Assembly: GCA_026390275.1 (NCBI GenBank)
Contig: JAPLGF010000061.1
Location: forward strand, 1 to 24,713
Origin: Candidatus Atribacteria bacterium
GTDB taxonomy: Bacteria; Atribacterota; Atribacteria; Atribacterales; Atribacteraceae
Direction of reading: 5' to 3'
Length of the DNA stretch: 24,713 nt
Part shown: positions 8,693-16,344 of the stretch, one piece after another
Position numbering within the stretch: position 1 is the stretch's first letter
Layout: each line of letters opens with the position of its first letter
The notes under the pieces: model-generated
Seen by the model: only the letters and a program-made list of their open reading frames with translations
What the model was told of the DNA's origin: nothing
Database searches by the model: none
Translations under genes and position numbers: made by a program

Positions 8693-9562
8693 TCAGTAAT
8701 AAGTAATCGTACTTTTTTCACGAAACAGCAGAAAGATAACGCCACTGGCGACCAACATTAAAAGCAAAGAAAATACCGATATGGCAGAAGATTGTCCGAT
8801 CTTAAAAGTAATAAAACCTACTTTGTAAGCATACGTCATAATCATCTCGGTTTTTAATCCCGGCCCTCCATAGGTCATGATATAAATCAAATCAAAAGCT
8901 TTCATGGCATCCATGGTCTTCAGAAGCACAATTACTAGCATAACTGGCCGTAATAAAGGTAGGGTGATATACCAGAATTTCTGCCAGCCAGAGGCTCCAT
9001 CAACTTCTGCCGACTCTAAGGGTTCAATGGGTAAACTTTGCAAGCCCCCCAAAAAAAGAAGAGTGACAAAGGGGGTAGTGTACCAGATATCTGTTACTAT
9101 AACTGACACCATGGCTAACTTGATGTCGCTCAGCCAAGCCAATTTTTCACTTATTATCCCCAGATTCATAAGAAGATAATTGATGAGTCCTGATTGATCA
9201 TTAAACAGCCACCGCCATTGGTAAGCAACAACAACTGGCGTAAACATAAAAGGTAATAACCATAGGGCCCTGACAAACCCTCTCCCTCTAAAAGATCGAT
9301 CTAATAACAGGGAACAGATTAAACCTAAAAACACTTCCATTGGAACGCTGACAATAGTATAGACAATCGTATTCCATATAACCTGCAAAAAAGTGGCATC
9401 AGAAAGTAAGGCACTAAAATTTTTTAGGCCAATCCACTTAGCAGTATTGATCGCACTGAGCAGGCTGTACTTACAAAATCCACACCAAATAGTATAAAAC
9501 ACCGGATATAAAAAAATTATGGCAATTAATATAATGGCCGGAGCGGCCATCAAGTAATACAC
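8693..9562 (-). CDS. Sugar ABC transporter permease (MalF/UgpA type), importer 2
   Basis: This UgpA-type permease has six hydrophobic segments, starting with YYLMAAPAIILIAIIFLYPVFY. It carries FRGRGFVRALWLLPFMFTPVVVAYQWRWLFN, EAA loop PLESAEVDGASGWQKFWYITLP, and the family-typical YGGPGLKTE. It encodes 289 residues from the GTG at 9562. The frame stays open upstream, giving the basic residues KGKKYKRFFRNYF expected of a cytoplasmic N-terminus. An optimal Shine-Dalgarno sequence (GGAGGAG, 9641-9647) lies six bases before an in-frame ATA at 9634. The true N-terminus may therefore be this ATA, 24 codons further out, or the original ATG may have mutated. GTG at 9562 has only a weak AGGA. It follows activase 1 after about 120 bases and is 24 bases from its partner permease. 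Confidence 0.9.
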   Translation of the reverse strand: MYYLMAAPAIILIAIIFLYPVFYTIWCGFCKYSLLSAINTAKWIGLKNFSALLSDATFLQVIWNTIVYTIVSVPMEVFLGLICSLLLDRSFRGRGFVRALWLLPFMFTPVVVAYQWRWLFNDQSGLINYLLMNLGIISEKLAWLSDIKLAMVSVIVTDIWYTTPFVTLLFLGGLQSLPIEPLESAEVDGASGWQKFWYITLPLLRPVMLVIVLLKTMDAMKAFDLIYIMTYGGPGLKTEMIMTYAYKVGFITFKIGQSSAISVFSLLLMLVASGVIFLLFREKSTITYY

Positions 9563-9663
9563 GAAATAATTCCTAAAAAATCTTTTATATTTTTTGCCTT
9601 TCTTTCCTTTTTCTTTTATCGTAACTAATTTTATAAAGATCTCCTCCTATAAATAATAATGAC

Positions 9664-9692
9664 GGATCATAAAGACAAAACTACTATGATCC
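9664..9692 (-). promoter_or_regulatory. Hairpin straddling the stop codon of activase 1
   Basis: GGATCATA and TATGATCC form a perfect 8-bp inverted repeat (9664-9671 and 9685-9692) with a 13-base loop. The upstream arm on the mRNA contains the last two codons and the TAG of activase 1, so ribosomes finishing that gene would melt it. An AT-rich but not U-only run follows, before the permease genes. It may modulate read-through from the enzyme genes into the transporter genes. This is an inference from position and symmetry. Confidence 0.5.
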
Positions 9693-10592
9693 TCCTACAT
9701 TAGCAATGAAATTAAATTCATTGACGATTTGAGTTGCCCGTTCTATATGGCTTTTATTGATTTTTTCAAATAAAACCATTTTATTATCATCACCGATATG
9801 ATCGTACTTAGGTAATCCAAACCTATGGTAGGGCAATAAATGAATTTGAGAACCTTTCTTTAAAAATTCGCTTAAAAAAGACATTATTTTTCTGAGATCG
9901 TCCTCATCACAATTGAAGGATGGAATCAGGGGAACCCGCACAATTACATTTACTCCCTTATGAATCAGACGTAATAAGTTTTCTAAAACAATTTTATTGG
10001 AGACACCAGTAAACATTTTGTGCTTTTCATCGGAAACATGTTTTACATCAAATAAGAAATGATCAACAATATTCAAAATACTTTCGATATTTTCCCATTT
10101 ACAAAAACCAGAAGTTTCTATCGCTGTATTAAATCCTTCTTGGTGAGCCCCCTTAAGCAATTCAACGAGAAAATTATTTTGCAGAGTTGGTTCCCCACCA
10201 GATACAGTTAATCCTCCCCCCGAATATCGATAAAATGGTTCATCCCTTTTTACTTCATCTAATACAGTTTCAACGTCTACCTGTTTACCGACAATTTTTA
10301 ATGCACCTGATAAACAATTTTCTACACAATTCCCACATAAATCGCATAAATCTCTTCTTATTAATACCCGTTTTTCAATAATATTTATGGCTCCTTGATC
10401 ACAAACAGCCTCACATCTACCACATAGTCTACAATGATTGATAACATAACTTAATTCAATTTCACTTTTTTGTCCTTCTGGATTACAACACCAATGACAG
10501 TGTAATGGACAACCTTTAAGAAATACCAAAGTTCTTATCCCAGGACCATCATGAACTGCGAATCTCTGTATATTAAAAATAATACCTTTCAT
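9684..10592 (-). CDS. Glycyl radical enzyme activase 1 (radical SAM, 4Fe-4S)
   Basis: This 302-residue enzyme installs the glycyl radical on a partner GRE by reductive cleavage of S-adenosylmethionine. The radical-SAM motif CPLHCHWC gives C28, C32 and C35. It is followed by a ferredoxin-like insert with two further 4Fe-4S sites (C54, C57, C60, C64 and C83, C86, C89, C93), as in activases of the dehydratase and decarboxylase GREs and unlike the short PFL activase. SGGGLTVSGGEPT at about 124-136 is the SAM-contacting GGE region, and YNIQRF/HDGPGIRT-like N-terminal motifs are present. It starts at the ATG at 10592, 30 bases after E1 beta, with only a weak ribosome site (GGTGGGG, rather distant). 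It is not next to GRE 1, so pairing with GRE 1 is inferred from order, GRE 2 having its own activase alongside. Confidence 0.92.
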   Translation of the reverse strand: MKGIIFNIQRFAVHDGPGIRTLVFLKGCPLHCHWCCNPEGQKSEIELSYVINHCRLCGRCEAVCDQGAINIIEKRVLIRRDLCDLCGNCVENCLSGALKIVGKQVDVETVLDEVKRDEPFYRYSGGGLTVSGGEPTLQNNFLVELLKGAHQEGFNTAIETSGFCKWENIESILNIVDHFLFDVKHVSDEKHKMFTGVSNKIVLENLLRLIHKGVNVIVRVPLIPSFNCDEDDLRKIMSFLSEFLKKGSQIHLLPYHRFGLPKYDHIGDDNKMVLFEKINKSHIERATQIVNEFNFIANVGGS

Positions 10593-10622
10593 TTATGTTC
10601 TGATTACCCCACCTATCTCTGA

Positions 10623-11603
10623 CTAATCCACCACGCTTTTAATTGCTTTATAGATGTCCTCTTCCTGAGGAATGACGAAACTCTCTAAATGAGGGGCCAT
10701 AGGTATCGGTACGTCCTTTGCTCCCACCCTTTTCAAAGGCGCATCCAGGTAATCAAAGGCTTCGTCGGCCAGACGGGCCACAATTTCTGCTCCAGGTCCA
10801 TAGCTCAGATGAGCTTCATGAACCACCACCGCTTTGTGGGTTTTTTTCACTGAATTGATAATGGTGTCCATGTCTAAGGGAACCAGGGTCCGGGGATCGA
10901 TGATCTCTACATCGATTCCTTCTTTTTGGAGTCTATCGGCCACCCGAAGAGATTTATGAACCATCTCTGCCGTAGCGATAACCGTGACATCTTTCCCTTT
11001 TCGTTTGACATCAGCAACCCCGAAGGGAATTGAATACATCTCTTCCGGAACTTCGCCTTTCATGTTGTATAGACTTTTATGTTCGTAAAAAAGGACGGGA
11101 TTATTATCTTCTATCGCTGTCTTGAGTAATCCCTTAGCATCGTATGGGGTCGAGGGTATCACACTTTTAAAACCAGGAATATGAGCCAGTAAACCTTCCA
11201 AAGACTGGGAATGCTGAGCAGCTGCTGATTGTCCGGCTCCGATGACGGTTCGAATCACCAGCGGAAGCTGGCACTGATCTCCAAACATATACCGCATTTT
11301 GGCAGTTTGATTGATCAATTGATCACCCGCCACAAAAAGGAAATCACAGAACATGATTTCCGCCACCGGTCTCATCCCCACTGAGGCCGCCCCGGTGGCA
11401 GCACCGACAATGGCAATTTCCGAAAGCGGGGTATTTCGTACCCGTTCATTTCCATATTTCTGCCACAAACCCGTGGTTACCCCAAACGCACCGCCGAGTG
11501 GACCTATATCCTCTCCCAAAAGAAATACATCGGGATTGATTTGAAGTTCGTAATCCAACACTTCGTGTAATGCTTCTCTATAGGAAATTTGTCTCATCGT
11601 CAT
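10623..11603 (-). CDS. TPP-dependent dehydrogenase E1 component, beta subunit (acetoin/2-oxo acid type)
   Basis: This 326-residue protein is the beta half of a heterotetrameric thiamine-diphosphate dehydrogenase E1. It matches the family from YREALHEVLDYEL and LGEDIGPLGGAFGVTTGL at the N-terminus, through NTPLSEIAIVGAATGAASVGMRPVAEI (the Glu of SEIAI is the conserved TPP-activating residue) and AQHSQSLEGLLAHIPG, to the C-terminal transketolase-like domain (IDVEIIDPRTLVPLD). Closest resemblance from memory is to acetoin dehydrogenase or pyruvate dehydrogenase beta. GAGGTG upstream is spaced better for the second ATG at 11597 (MRQISYRE) than for 11603, so the protein may begin two residues later. 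It follows E1 alpha by about 20 bases. No E2 lipoyl transferase or E3 gene is in the window, and G+C is clearly higher than in the flanking activase. Confidence 0.92.
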   Translation of the reverse strand: MTMRQISYREALHEVLDYELQINPDVFLLGEDIGPLGGAFGVTTGLWQKYGNERVRNTPLSEIAIVGAATGAASVGMRPVAEIMFCDFLFVAGDQLINQTAKMRYMFGDQCQLPLVIRTVIGAGQSAAAQHSQSLEGLLAHIPGFKSVIPSTPYDAKGLLKTAIEDNNPVLFYEHKSLYNMKGEVPEEMYSIPFGVADVKRKGKDVTVIATAEMVHKSLRVADRLQKEGIDVEIIDPRTLVPLDMDTIINSVKKTHKAVVVHEAHLSYGPGAEIVARLADEAFDYLDAPLKRVGAKDVPIPMAPHLESFVIPQEEDIYKAIKSVVD

Positions 11604-11624
11604 TTCACCTCAACACCCTTTTTT

Positions 11625-12581
11625 TTAAACAAATAAACTGCAAACTGCTTCTTGGACATCGGCAAGTGGGGATTTTCGACCATAGACCACGGCTTCATCG
11701 ATTTCAGCTTGAATATCATGGGTTGCTTTTTCAATCTCTGATTCAGTTAAAAGTCGGTTTTCGATCACATATTGCTGAAAGGCTCGAATTGGATCTTTCT
11801 TTTTCCATTCTTCAATTTCTTTTTTTGTCCGATAGGGTTGGGGATCACCTTCCCAATGTCCCCGATACCGATAGGTTTTGCATTCTAACAATGTCGGGCC
11901 TTCGCCATTCCGAGCACGGTCGGCGGCAAGTTTGGCTTTTTCATAGACCGACAGGACATTCATCCCATCGGCAATATCTCCAAACATTCCATAGGCCACC
12001 GCTCTTTGAGCGATATCATTGATATGTTGATGCTCGCTCTGGGGAGTGGTCTCGGCAAACAGGTTATTTTCACATACATACACCGCGGGAAGATTCCAGA
12101 CCGCAGCCAAATTCAAGGCTTCATGAAATGCTCCTTGGTTCGAGGCACCATCTCCAAAAAAACAGACGGATACTTTTCCCATTTTTTTCATCTTACTCCC
12201 CAGGGCTGCTCCGGTGGCAACGGGAATACCTCCCCCTACTATTCCATTGGCTCCGATCATTCCTTTGGAAAAATCGGCAATGTGCATGGAGCCACCTCGT
12301 CCATGACAATAGCCCGTCTTTTTCCCGTATAATTCAGCCATCATGGCTTTCAGTGAAACTCCCTTGGCTATGCAATGACCATGTCCTCGATGAGTACTGG
12401 AAATATAGTCGCCTGGATTCAGGGCGAGACAAACCCCGGTGGCGACTGCTTCTTCCCCGATATAGCTGTGGAGCCAACCGGGGAGTTCTTTCGCAGCAAA
12501 GAGTTCAACCGCCTTTTCCTCAAAAAGCCTGATTTTTATCATGGTGGTTAACATTTCCCCAGCAAAGTCCTTATTCATCAT
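11625..12581 (-). CDS. TPP-dependent dehydrogenase E1 component, alpha subunit (acetoin/2-oxo acid type)
   Basis: This is the alpha half of the E1 enzyme, which binds thiamine diphosphate and decarboxylates or cleaves a 2-oxo or hydroxyketo substrate. The TPP motif begins GDGASNQGAFHEALNLAAVW and ends CENN, in the expected GDG-x(25)-NN form. THRGHGHCIAKG and GRGGSMHIAD are typical of acetoin-dehydrogenase and pyruvate-dehydrogenase alpha chains, and YRYRGHWEGDP carries the phosphorylation-loop-like region. An ATG at 12596 exists, but GGGAGG inside its first codons is ideally placed for the ATG at 12581 (MMNKDFAG), so I use that: 318 residues. It is the first gene after GRE 2 (55 bases) and is tightly linked to E1 beta. 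Whether it works with an E2 from elsewhere or as a free enzyme cannot be told. Confidence 0.92.
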   Translation of the reverse strand: MMNKDFAGEMLTTMIKIRLFEEKAVELFAAKELPGWLHSYIGEEAVATGVCLALNPGDYISSTHRGHGHCIAKGVSLKAMMAELYGKKTGYCHGRGGSMHIADFSKGMIGANGIVGGGIPVATGAALGSKMKKMGKVSVCFFGDGASNQGAFHEALNLAAVWNLPAVYVCENNLFAETTPQSEHQHINDIAQRAVAYGMFGDIADGMNVLSVYEKAKLAADRARNGEGPTLLECKTYRYRGHWEGDPQPYRTKKEIEEWKKKDPIRAFQQYVIENRLLTESEIEKATHDIQAEIDEAVVYGRKSPLADVQEAVCSLFV

Positions 12582-12636
12582 TGACAGACCTCCCATTGAC
12601 TAATATATTTCCATTATTAAATATTTTTTTAAAATT

Positions 12637-15033
12637 TTATTTAAGGACATGCTCCGTTCTTAAAATAATATCATCTTGAGTTTTTCGATCTAAAGTAACG
12701 AATAATGCACTATATCCTGCAACCTTAACAACTAAATCTTTGTATTTTTCGGGGTGGATCTGAGCCTCCCTCAAAGTTTTTGTGGAAACCACATTCCACT
12801 GAATCTGAAAACCTCCCAAATCAAAATAGGAACGAATCAACGCCTCAAATCTGGGTATTTGGGTTTCATCCTTTACTTCCAGGGGATTAATACGCATATT
12901 GAGTAGCCCACCACAGGATATTTTCTTAAACGGTAATTTCGACACCGATTTAATCGCGGAAGTGATCCCCTTGATCTCAGTTCCATGAAAAGGAGCAGAA
13001 GAATCAGCGAAAGGTTCCCCCGATTTACGTCCATCAGGAGTAGCTCCAATAACTTTACCAAAGGCAATATTTCCGGTCACCGTAGTAGTACTGGGATGAA
13101 AATGACATCCAATGGGTCCTCTATCGTACCTGGTATTTTTATAACTTGACATAAGAGAAGCCCAATAATCGAGCATTTTTACTGCAATGCGATCGACATA
13201 GTCATCATCGTTTCCAAATTTTGGAGCCTTATTCATTACTAACTGCCGGATTCCTTCCCCGGTAGGGTTAGTGGTGGTATCTTCAAAGTTGGTTTCCATG
13301 GCATATAAAAGTTCTTTACCTGAAATGACTTTTTCTTCAAAGACCAGTTTTTTAACCGCCGCCAGTGAATTGGCAAGGTTAGCAGTTCCACTGGTTTCGT
13401 TCCCCGTGTAATCGTAAACTGCACCCCCTTGTTTGATGTGTTTTCCTCGTTTAATACAATCCGAAGTTAGACTACTCAAAAAAGGGTTAGGAATAAGTTC
13501 CTCGAATGAGAAGTCAACACTATTTTCCATAATTGAGTATTTTTTCATAAAATAATTCACTTGTTTTTTATATGCATCTTCTACTTCTTCATAGGATGTA
13601 AAATCAATAAGCGACTTTTCCTGAGGACAGAGAACGTAACCGGTACGGGGGTCTTTCCCACCATAAAGGGCAATTTCTAATGCTTTCAATTGATTAAAAT
13701 AGGAACCCCCATATCTCCCCCCACTCTTTCCCATAACGGTTGGTTCCGCACAACCACAAATCCCATAATCGAGAGCATCTTCTATGGTCATGCCCTTACC
13801 AATTAATGCAAAAGCAACGGTTTCGTCGTTCAAAATGGCGGGGCCACCCAATCCCATGCTTACCACTTCCACCACTCTTTTCCTCCACTCCCATGGGCTT
13901 TTCTTATGCCATCGGCAGGAAAAAGCCGGCTGAGGAAGCTTGGTTTTCACAAAGGCATCCAGACAAATATAAGACAATTCATTTACTGCCTCCAAACCAT
14001 CGGAAGTCTGGCCACCCAAAGTGAGATTTTGATAAGTGGGATAACCTCGGTCATATTGAGTACAATGCCAACTTCTAATTTTTGAAAGACCGTAACACTT
14101 GACGATGAAACAAGAAATGAGTTCCACCGCTTGCTCCCTGGTTATTAATAAATTAGCGAAGTCTTTCTGGAAATATGGATAAAGAAACTGATCAACTCGA
14201 CCCAAACCGATGGAATGGCCATTATCCTCAATTTGAACCACCAGGTGAATAAACCATAAAGATTGAACTGCTTCATAAAAATTACGCGCTGGATTGGCAG
14301 GAACCGATAAACAATTATTGGCGATATCCCATAGTTCTTGTCGTCTTTGGAAGTCCCTTTCCTTATCCGCTTTGGCCCGGGCAAGCTCGGCATAACGATG
14401 AGCAAATCGAATCACGGCATTATTTGCAATAATAACTCCCTGAAGAAAAGGTACTTTCCCTAAGTCTTTCGGATCAGTTAAATCTAAACGGGACAACTGT
14501 TCTTCTGCTTCTTTAATAATGGTAAGTAATCCTTTATCAATCACTTTTTTAAAATCAGGAATGATATGTCCGTCTCCTCCCTGTCGAATCCAGACATTAT
14601 CAATAACTCCAGTTTTTTCAGCTTTTTTAGTTTCCTCATTTAGGAGGGCTTCACATCGATCGTAATGGGTCTTTCCTTTCCAGTAGGGAAATAAATTCCT
14701 CAATTCTTCCTTGGTTCCTGGTGAAATCAAAAATCGATCTCCCTCTCTTTTTTCGAACCCATCCATCTCCTGTTCAATCCAATCCACAGAAAATTCTGGA
14801 AAAATGGGGGTGGCTTTGAGTTTACCAGCGAGATTCCCGGCAATGAGTTGTTCATCCTCAATAAAAATGGTCATATGGAGAAGGATTTTTTCCAAAGTTC
14901 GTGCCCTTTTTAATATAACCGGTTCATTAGAATAATTTTGATAAGACTCAGTAACCAGTCGCGCTCGCTCAGTACATATTTCCGGAATGGTGGATAAAGA
15001 AGAATTTCTTAATATCGAAATTCTGTCGTCCAT
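12637..15033 (-). CDS. Glycyl radical enzyme 2 (pyruvate formate-lyase/diol-dehydratase superfamily)
   Basis: The gene encodes a 798-residue GRE if it starts at the ATG at 15033 (MDDRISILRN), which has GGGAGTG upstream. An in-frame ATG at 15102 would overlap the activase gene by 35 bases and lacks this support. With the chosen start, the active cysteine and base are C428 and E430 in GICGCAEPTV, and the radical glycine is G773 in KVAGYSALF. GHIIPDFKKVI and GATPDGRKSGEPFAD are shared with GRE 1, of which it is a divergent paralogue. The GCAEP context (Ala where many relatives, GRE 1 included, have Val) and different neighbouring residues suggest another substrate. The C-x-E pattern favours dehydration or C-X bond elimination. 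Its activase lies immediately upstream (34 bases) and the E1 genes immediately downstream. Confidence 0.93.
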   Translation of the reverse strand: MDDRISILRNSSLSTIPEICTERARLVTESYQNYSNEPVILKRARTLEKILLHMTIFIEDEQLIAGNLAGKLKATPIFPEFSVDWIEQEMDGFEKREGDRFLISPGTKEELRNLFPYWKGKTHYDRCEALLNEETKKAEKTGVIDNVWIRQGGDGHIIPDFKKVIDKGLLTIIKEAEEQLSRLDLTDPKDLGKVPFLQGVIIANNAVIRFAHRYAELARAKADKERDFQRRQELWDIANNCLSVPANPARNFYEAVQSLWFIHLVVQIEDNGHSIGLGRVDQFLYPYFQKDFANLLITREQAVELISCFIVKCYGLSKIRSWHCTQYDRGYPTYQNLTLGGQTSDGLEAVNELSYICLDAFVKTKLPQPAFSCRWHKKSPWEWRKRVVEVVSMGLGGPAILNDETVAFALIGKGMTIEDALDYGICGCAEPTVMGKSGGRYGGSYFNQLKALEIALYGGKDPRTGYVLCPQEKSLIDFTSYEEVEDAYKKQVNYFMKKYSIMENSVDFSFEELIPNPFLSSLTSDCIKRGKHIKQGGAVYDYTGNETSGTANLANSLAAVKKLVFEEKVISGKELLYAMETNFEDTTTNPTGEGIRQLVMNKAPKFGNDDDYVDRIAVKMLDYWASLMSSYKNTRYDRGPIGCHFHPSTTTVTGNIAFGKVIGATPDGRKSGEPFADSSAPFHGTEIKGITSAIKSVSKLPFKKISCGGLLNMRINPLEVKDETQIPRFEALIRSYFDLGGFQIQWNVVSTKTLREAQIHPEKYKDLVVKVAGYSALFVTLDRKTQDDIILRTEHVLK

Positions 15034-15067
15034 ACAATCACTCCCAAATGCTTTTTTAATTTTTTGT

Positions 15068-15988
15068 TCAACCACCGATTTTGACATCCAATCCGAATTC
15101 ATTCAAATTTCTCACAATTTGGGCAATCTTATCATTGCTGAGAAACTCAGTGGTTAAAAACTGATATTGACGCCCCAGACGGTGGTATTTTGATGCTCCT
15201 AAATTATGATAAGGTAGAATATGGATCTCTTTTAATTGCATATCCCGAACGAAACTCCCAATTGAACGAACATTCTCTAAGGAGTCAGTATAACCAGGTA
15301 TAAGTGGGAAACGTGGTACAATCTCCTTTTTTTGTTTAACCAACCTCATAAAATTATCGAGAATTAATTTATTACTAACCCCCGTGACTTCCTGATGCTT
15401 TTTGGAATCCACAATTTTTATATCAAATAAAAAGAGATCAATATACTCAATAATTTTTTCCCCCACGCTCCAGTCAAAATAACCACTGGTTTCAATAGCG
15501 GTGTGAATGCCATTCCTCTGGCACTCATTTAACAAAGCCTGTATGAATACCGGCTGAGAACTCGGCTCCCCCCCAGATAAGGTGATACCTCCCCCCGAGT
15601 TTTCAAAGAACAACCTGTCTTTATTAATTTCCTCCAATATTTCTCCCACTGAGTAGCAACGACCAATCATCACCCGCGCTCCCGAATTACATACCGGAAC
15701 ACAGGCACCACAATTATTACATTTTTGGAGATCAGTTACCAAAACCTTATCGACCACCTTTATTATTCCCCTGGGACAGACTTGCCGGCATCGGTAACAG
15801 CCGATACAATTCGATTCAAACCAAACCACCTGTGGATTTATATTTTGTGACTCAGGATTATCACACCAGGGGCACTTCAAGGGACATCCTTTCAGAAAAA
15901 TTAGCATCCGAATGCCTGGTCCATCATGTATTGCATATCGTTGAATATCAAAAATTATGCCTGGGGTGGTTTTCTCTACATTATCCAA
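15068..15988 (-). CDS. Glycyl radical enzyme activase 2 (radical SAM, 4Fe-4S)
   Basis: This 306-residue activase is the first intact gene of the train and the obvious partner of GRE 2. The radical-SAM cluster is in CPLKCPWC (C35, C39, C42). Two extra 4Fe-4S sites follow: C61, C64, C67, C71 and C90, C93, C96, C100. SGGGITLSGGEPS and TAIETSGYF are conserved activase blocks, and LLILPYHNLGASKYHRLG-like C-terminal residues are present. The start is a TTG at 15988 with GGAGGG eight bases upstream; no better ATG exists. The protein parallels activase 1 but differs through most of its length, fitting two dedicated GRE-activase pairs. Upstream lies the wreck of a LacI-type regulator, in the same orientation. 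Confidence 0.93.
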   Translation of the reverse strand: MDNVEKTTPGIIFDIQRYAIHDGPGIRMLIFLKGCPLKCPWCDNPESQNINPQVVWFESNCIGCYRCRQVCPRGIIKVVDKVLVTDLQKCNNCGACVPVCNSGARVMIGRCYSVGEILEEINKDRLFFENSGGGITLSGGEPSSQPVFIQALLNECQRNGIHTAIETSGYFDWSVGEKIIEYIDLFLFDIKIVDSKKHQEVTGVSNKLILDNFMRLVKQKKEIVPRFPLIPGYTDSLENVRSIGSFVRDMQLKEIHILPYHNLGASKYHRLGRQYQFLTTEFLSNDKIAQIVRNLNEFGLDVKIGG

Positions 15989-15995
15989 AACCTGT

Positions 15996-16277
15996 TCCCT
16001 CCAAAGTCTGGATCAACCACTGTAATTTGGTACAAACCCTTAAAAAGGGACATCCCACCCGTTTGGAACAATAATCAAACCATCAACTCCCTTTTCTAAA
16101 AGGATGCCCAAAAATCTTTCTTCTTTGGCGGGATTTTCATCGGTATTACATAAAAGCAGACTAAACTTTCTTTCTCACTCCGGAGCTAACCTGGGGATTG
16201 CCCTGGATAAAGTGTAAAACAGTTGTTGCCGAAAATTTTACTTTTTTTGCCACATCTTTGATAGTAATATTTCCCAT
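15996..16277 (-). pseudogene. Decayed LacI-family transcriptional repressor
   Basis: From an ATG at 16277 the minus strand reads a 38-residue LacI helix-turn-helix domain, MGNITIKDVAKK followed by SATTV, IQGNPQVSSGVRKKV, which aligns without gaps to the family DNA-binding domain, and then meets TAG at 16161-16163. In the next frame the sequence at once resumes as the periplasmic-binding-like domain: SLLLCNTDENPAKEERF, then LLEKGVDGLIIVP, ending in TAA at 16040-16042. A third piece (ITVVDPDF) resembles the next beta strand. About 55 family residues are absent between the first two pieces, so an internal deletion with a frame change destroyed the gene. No protein database was searched. It is placed exactly where a local repressor of the downstream train would be. 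Confidence 0.75.
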
Positions 16278-16297
16278 TCTATCAAGACATTCTAAAG

Positions 16298-16344
16298 GTT
16301 TAACGTTTTCACGATAATGGTAACATTACTGTTTGGTTTGTCAA
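16298..16344 (-). promoter_or_regulatory. Possible promoter with LacI-type operator upstream of the catabolic train
   Basis: On the minus strand a perfect TTGACA (16339-16344) is followed 19 bases later by CATTAT (16314-16319), a usable but not ideal sigma-70 pair. Just downstream lies TGAAAACGTTAAAC (16298-16311), an imperfect palindrome centred on CG, as in operators of LacI-family repressors. It would overlap the transcription start and sits 20 bases before the decayed lacI-type gene. Recognition is by eye; the long spacer lowers confidence. Confidence 0.4.

Noticed and set aside
11570..12532. Several plus-strand open frames of 100-150 codons
   Set aside because: Antisense to E1 beta and E1 alpha, whose motifs are unambiguous.
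15034..15102. Upstream ATG giving GRE 2 a 23-residue extension
   Set aside because: It overlaps the activase gene, and the ATG at 15033 has the clear ribosome-binding site GGGAGTG.
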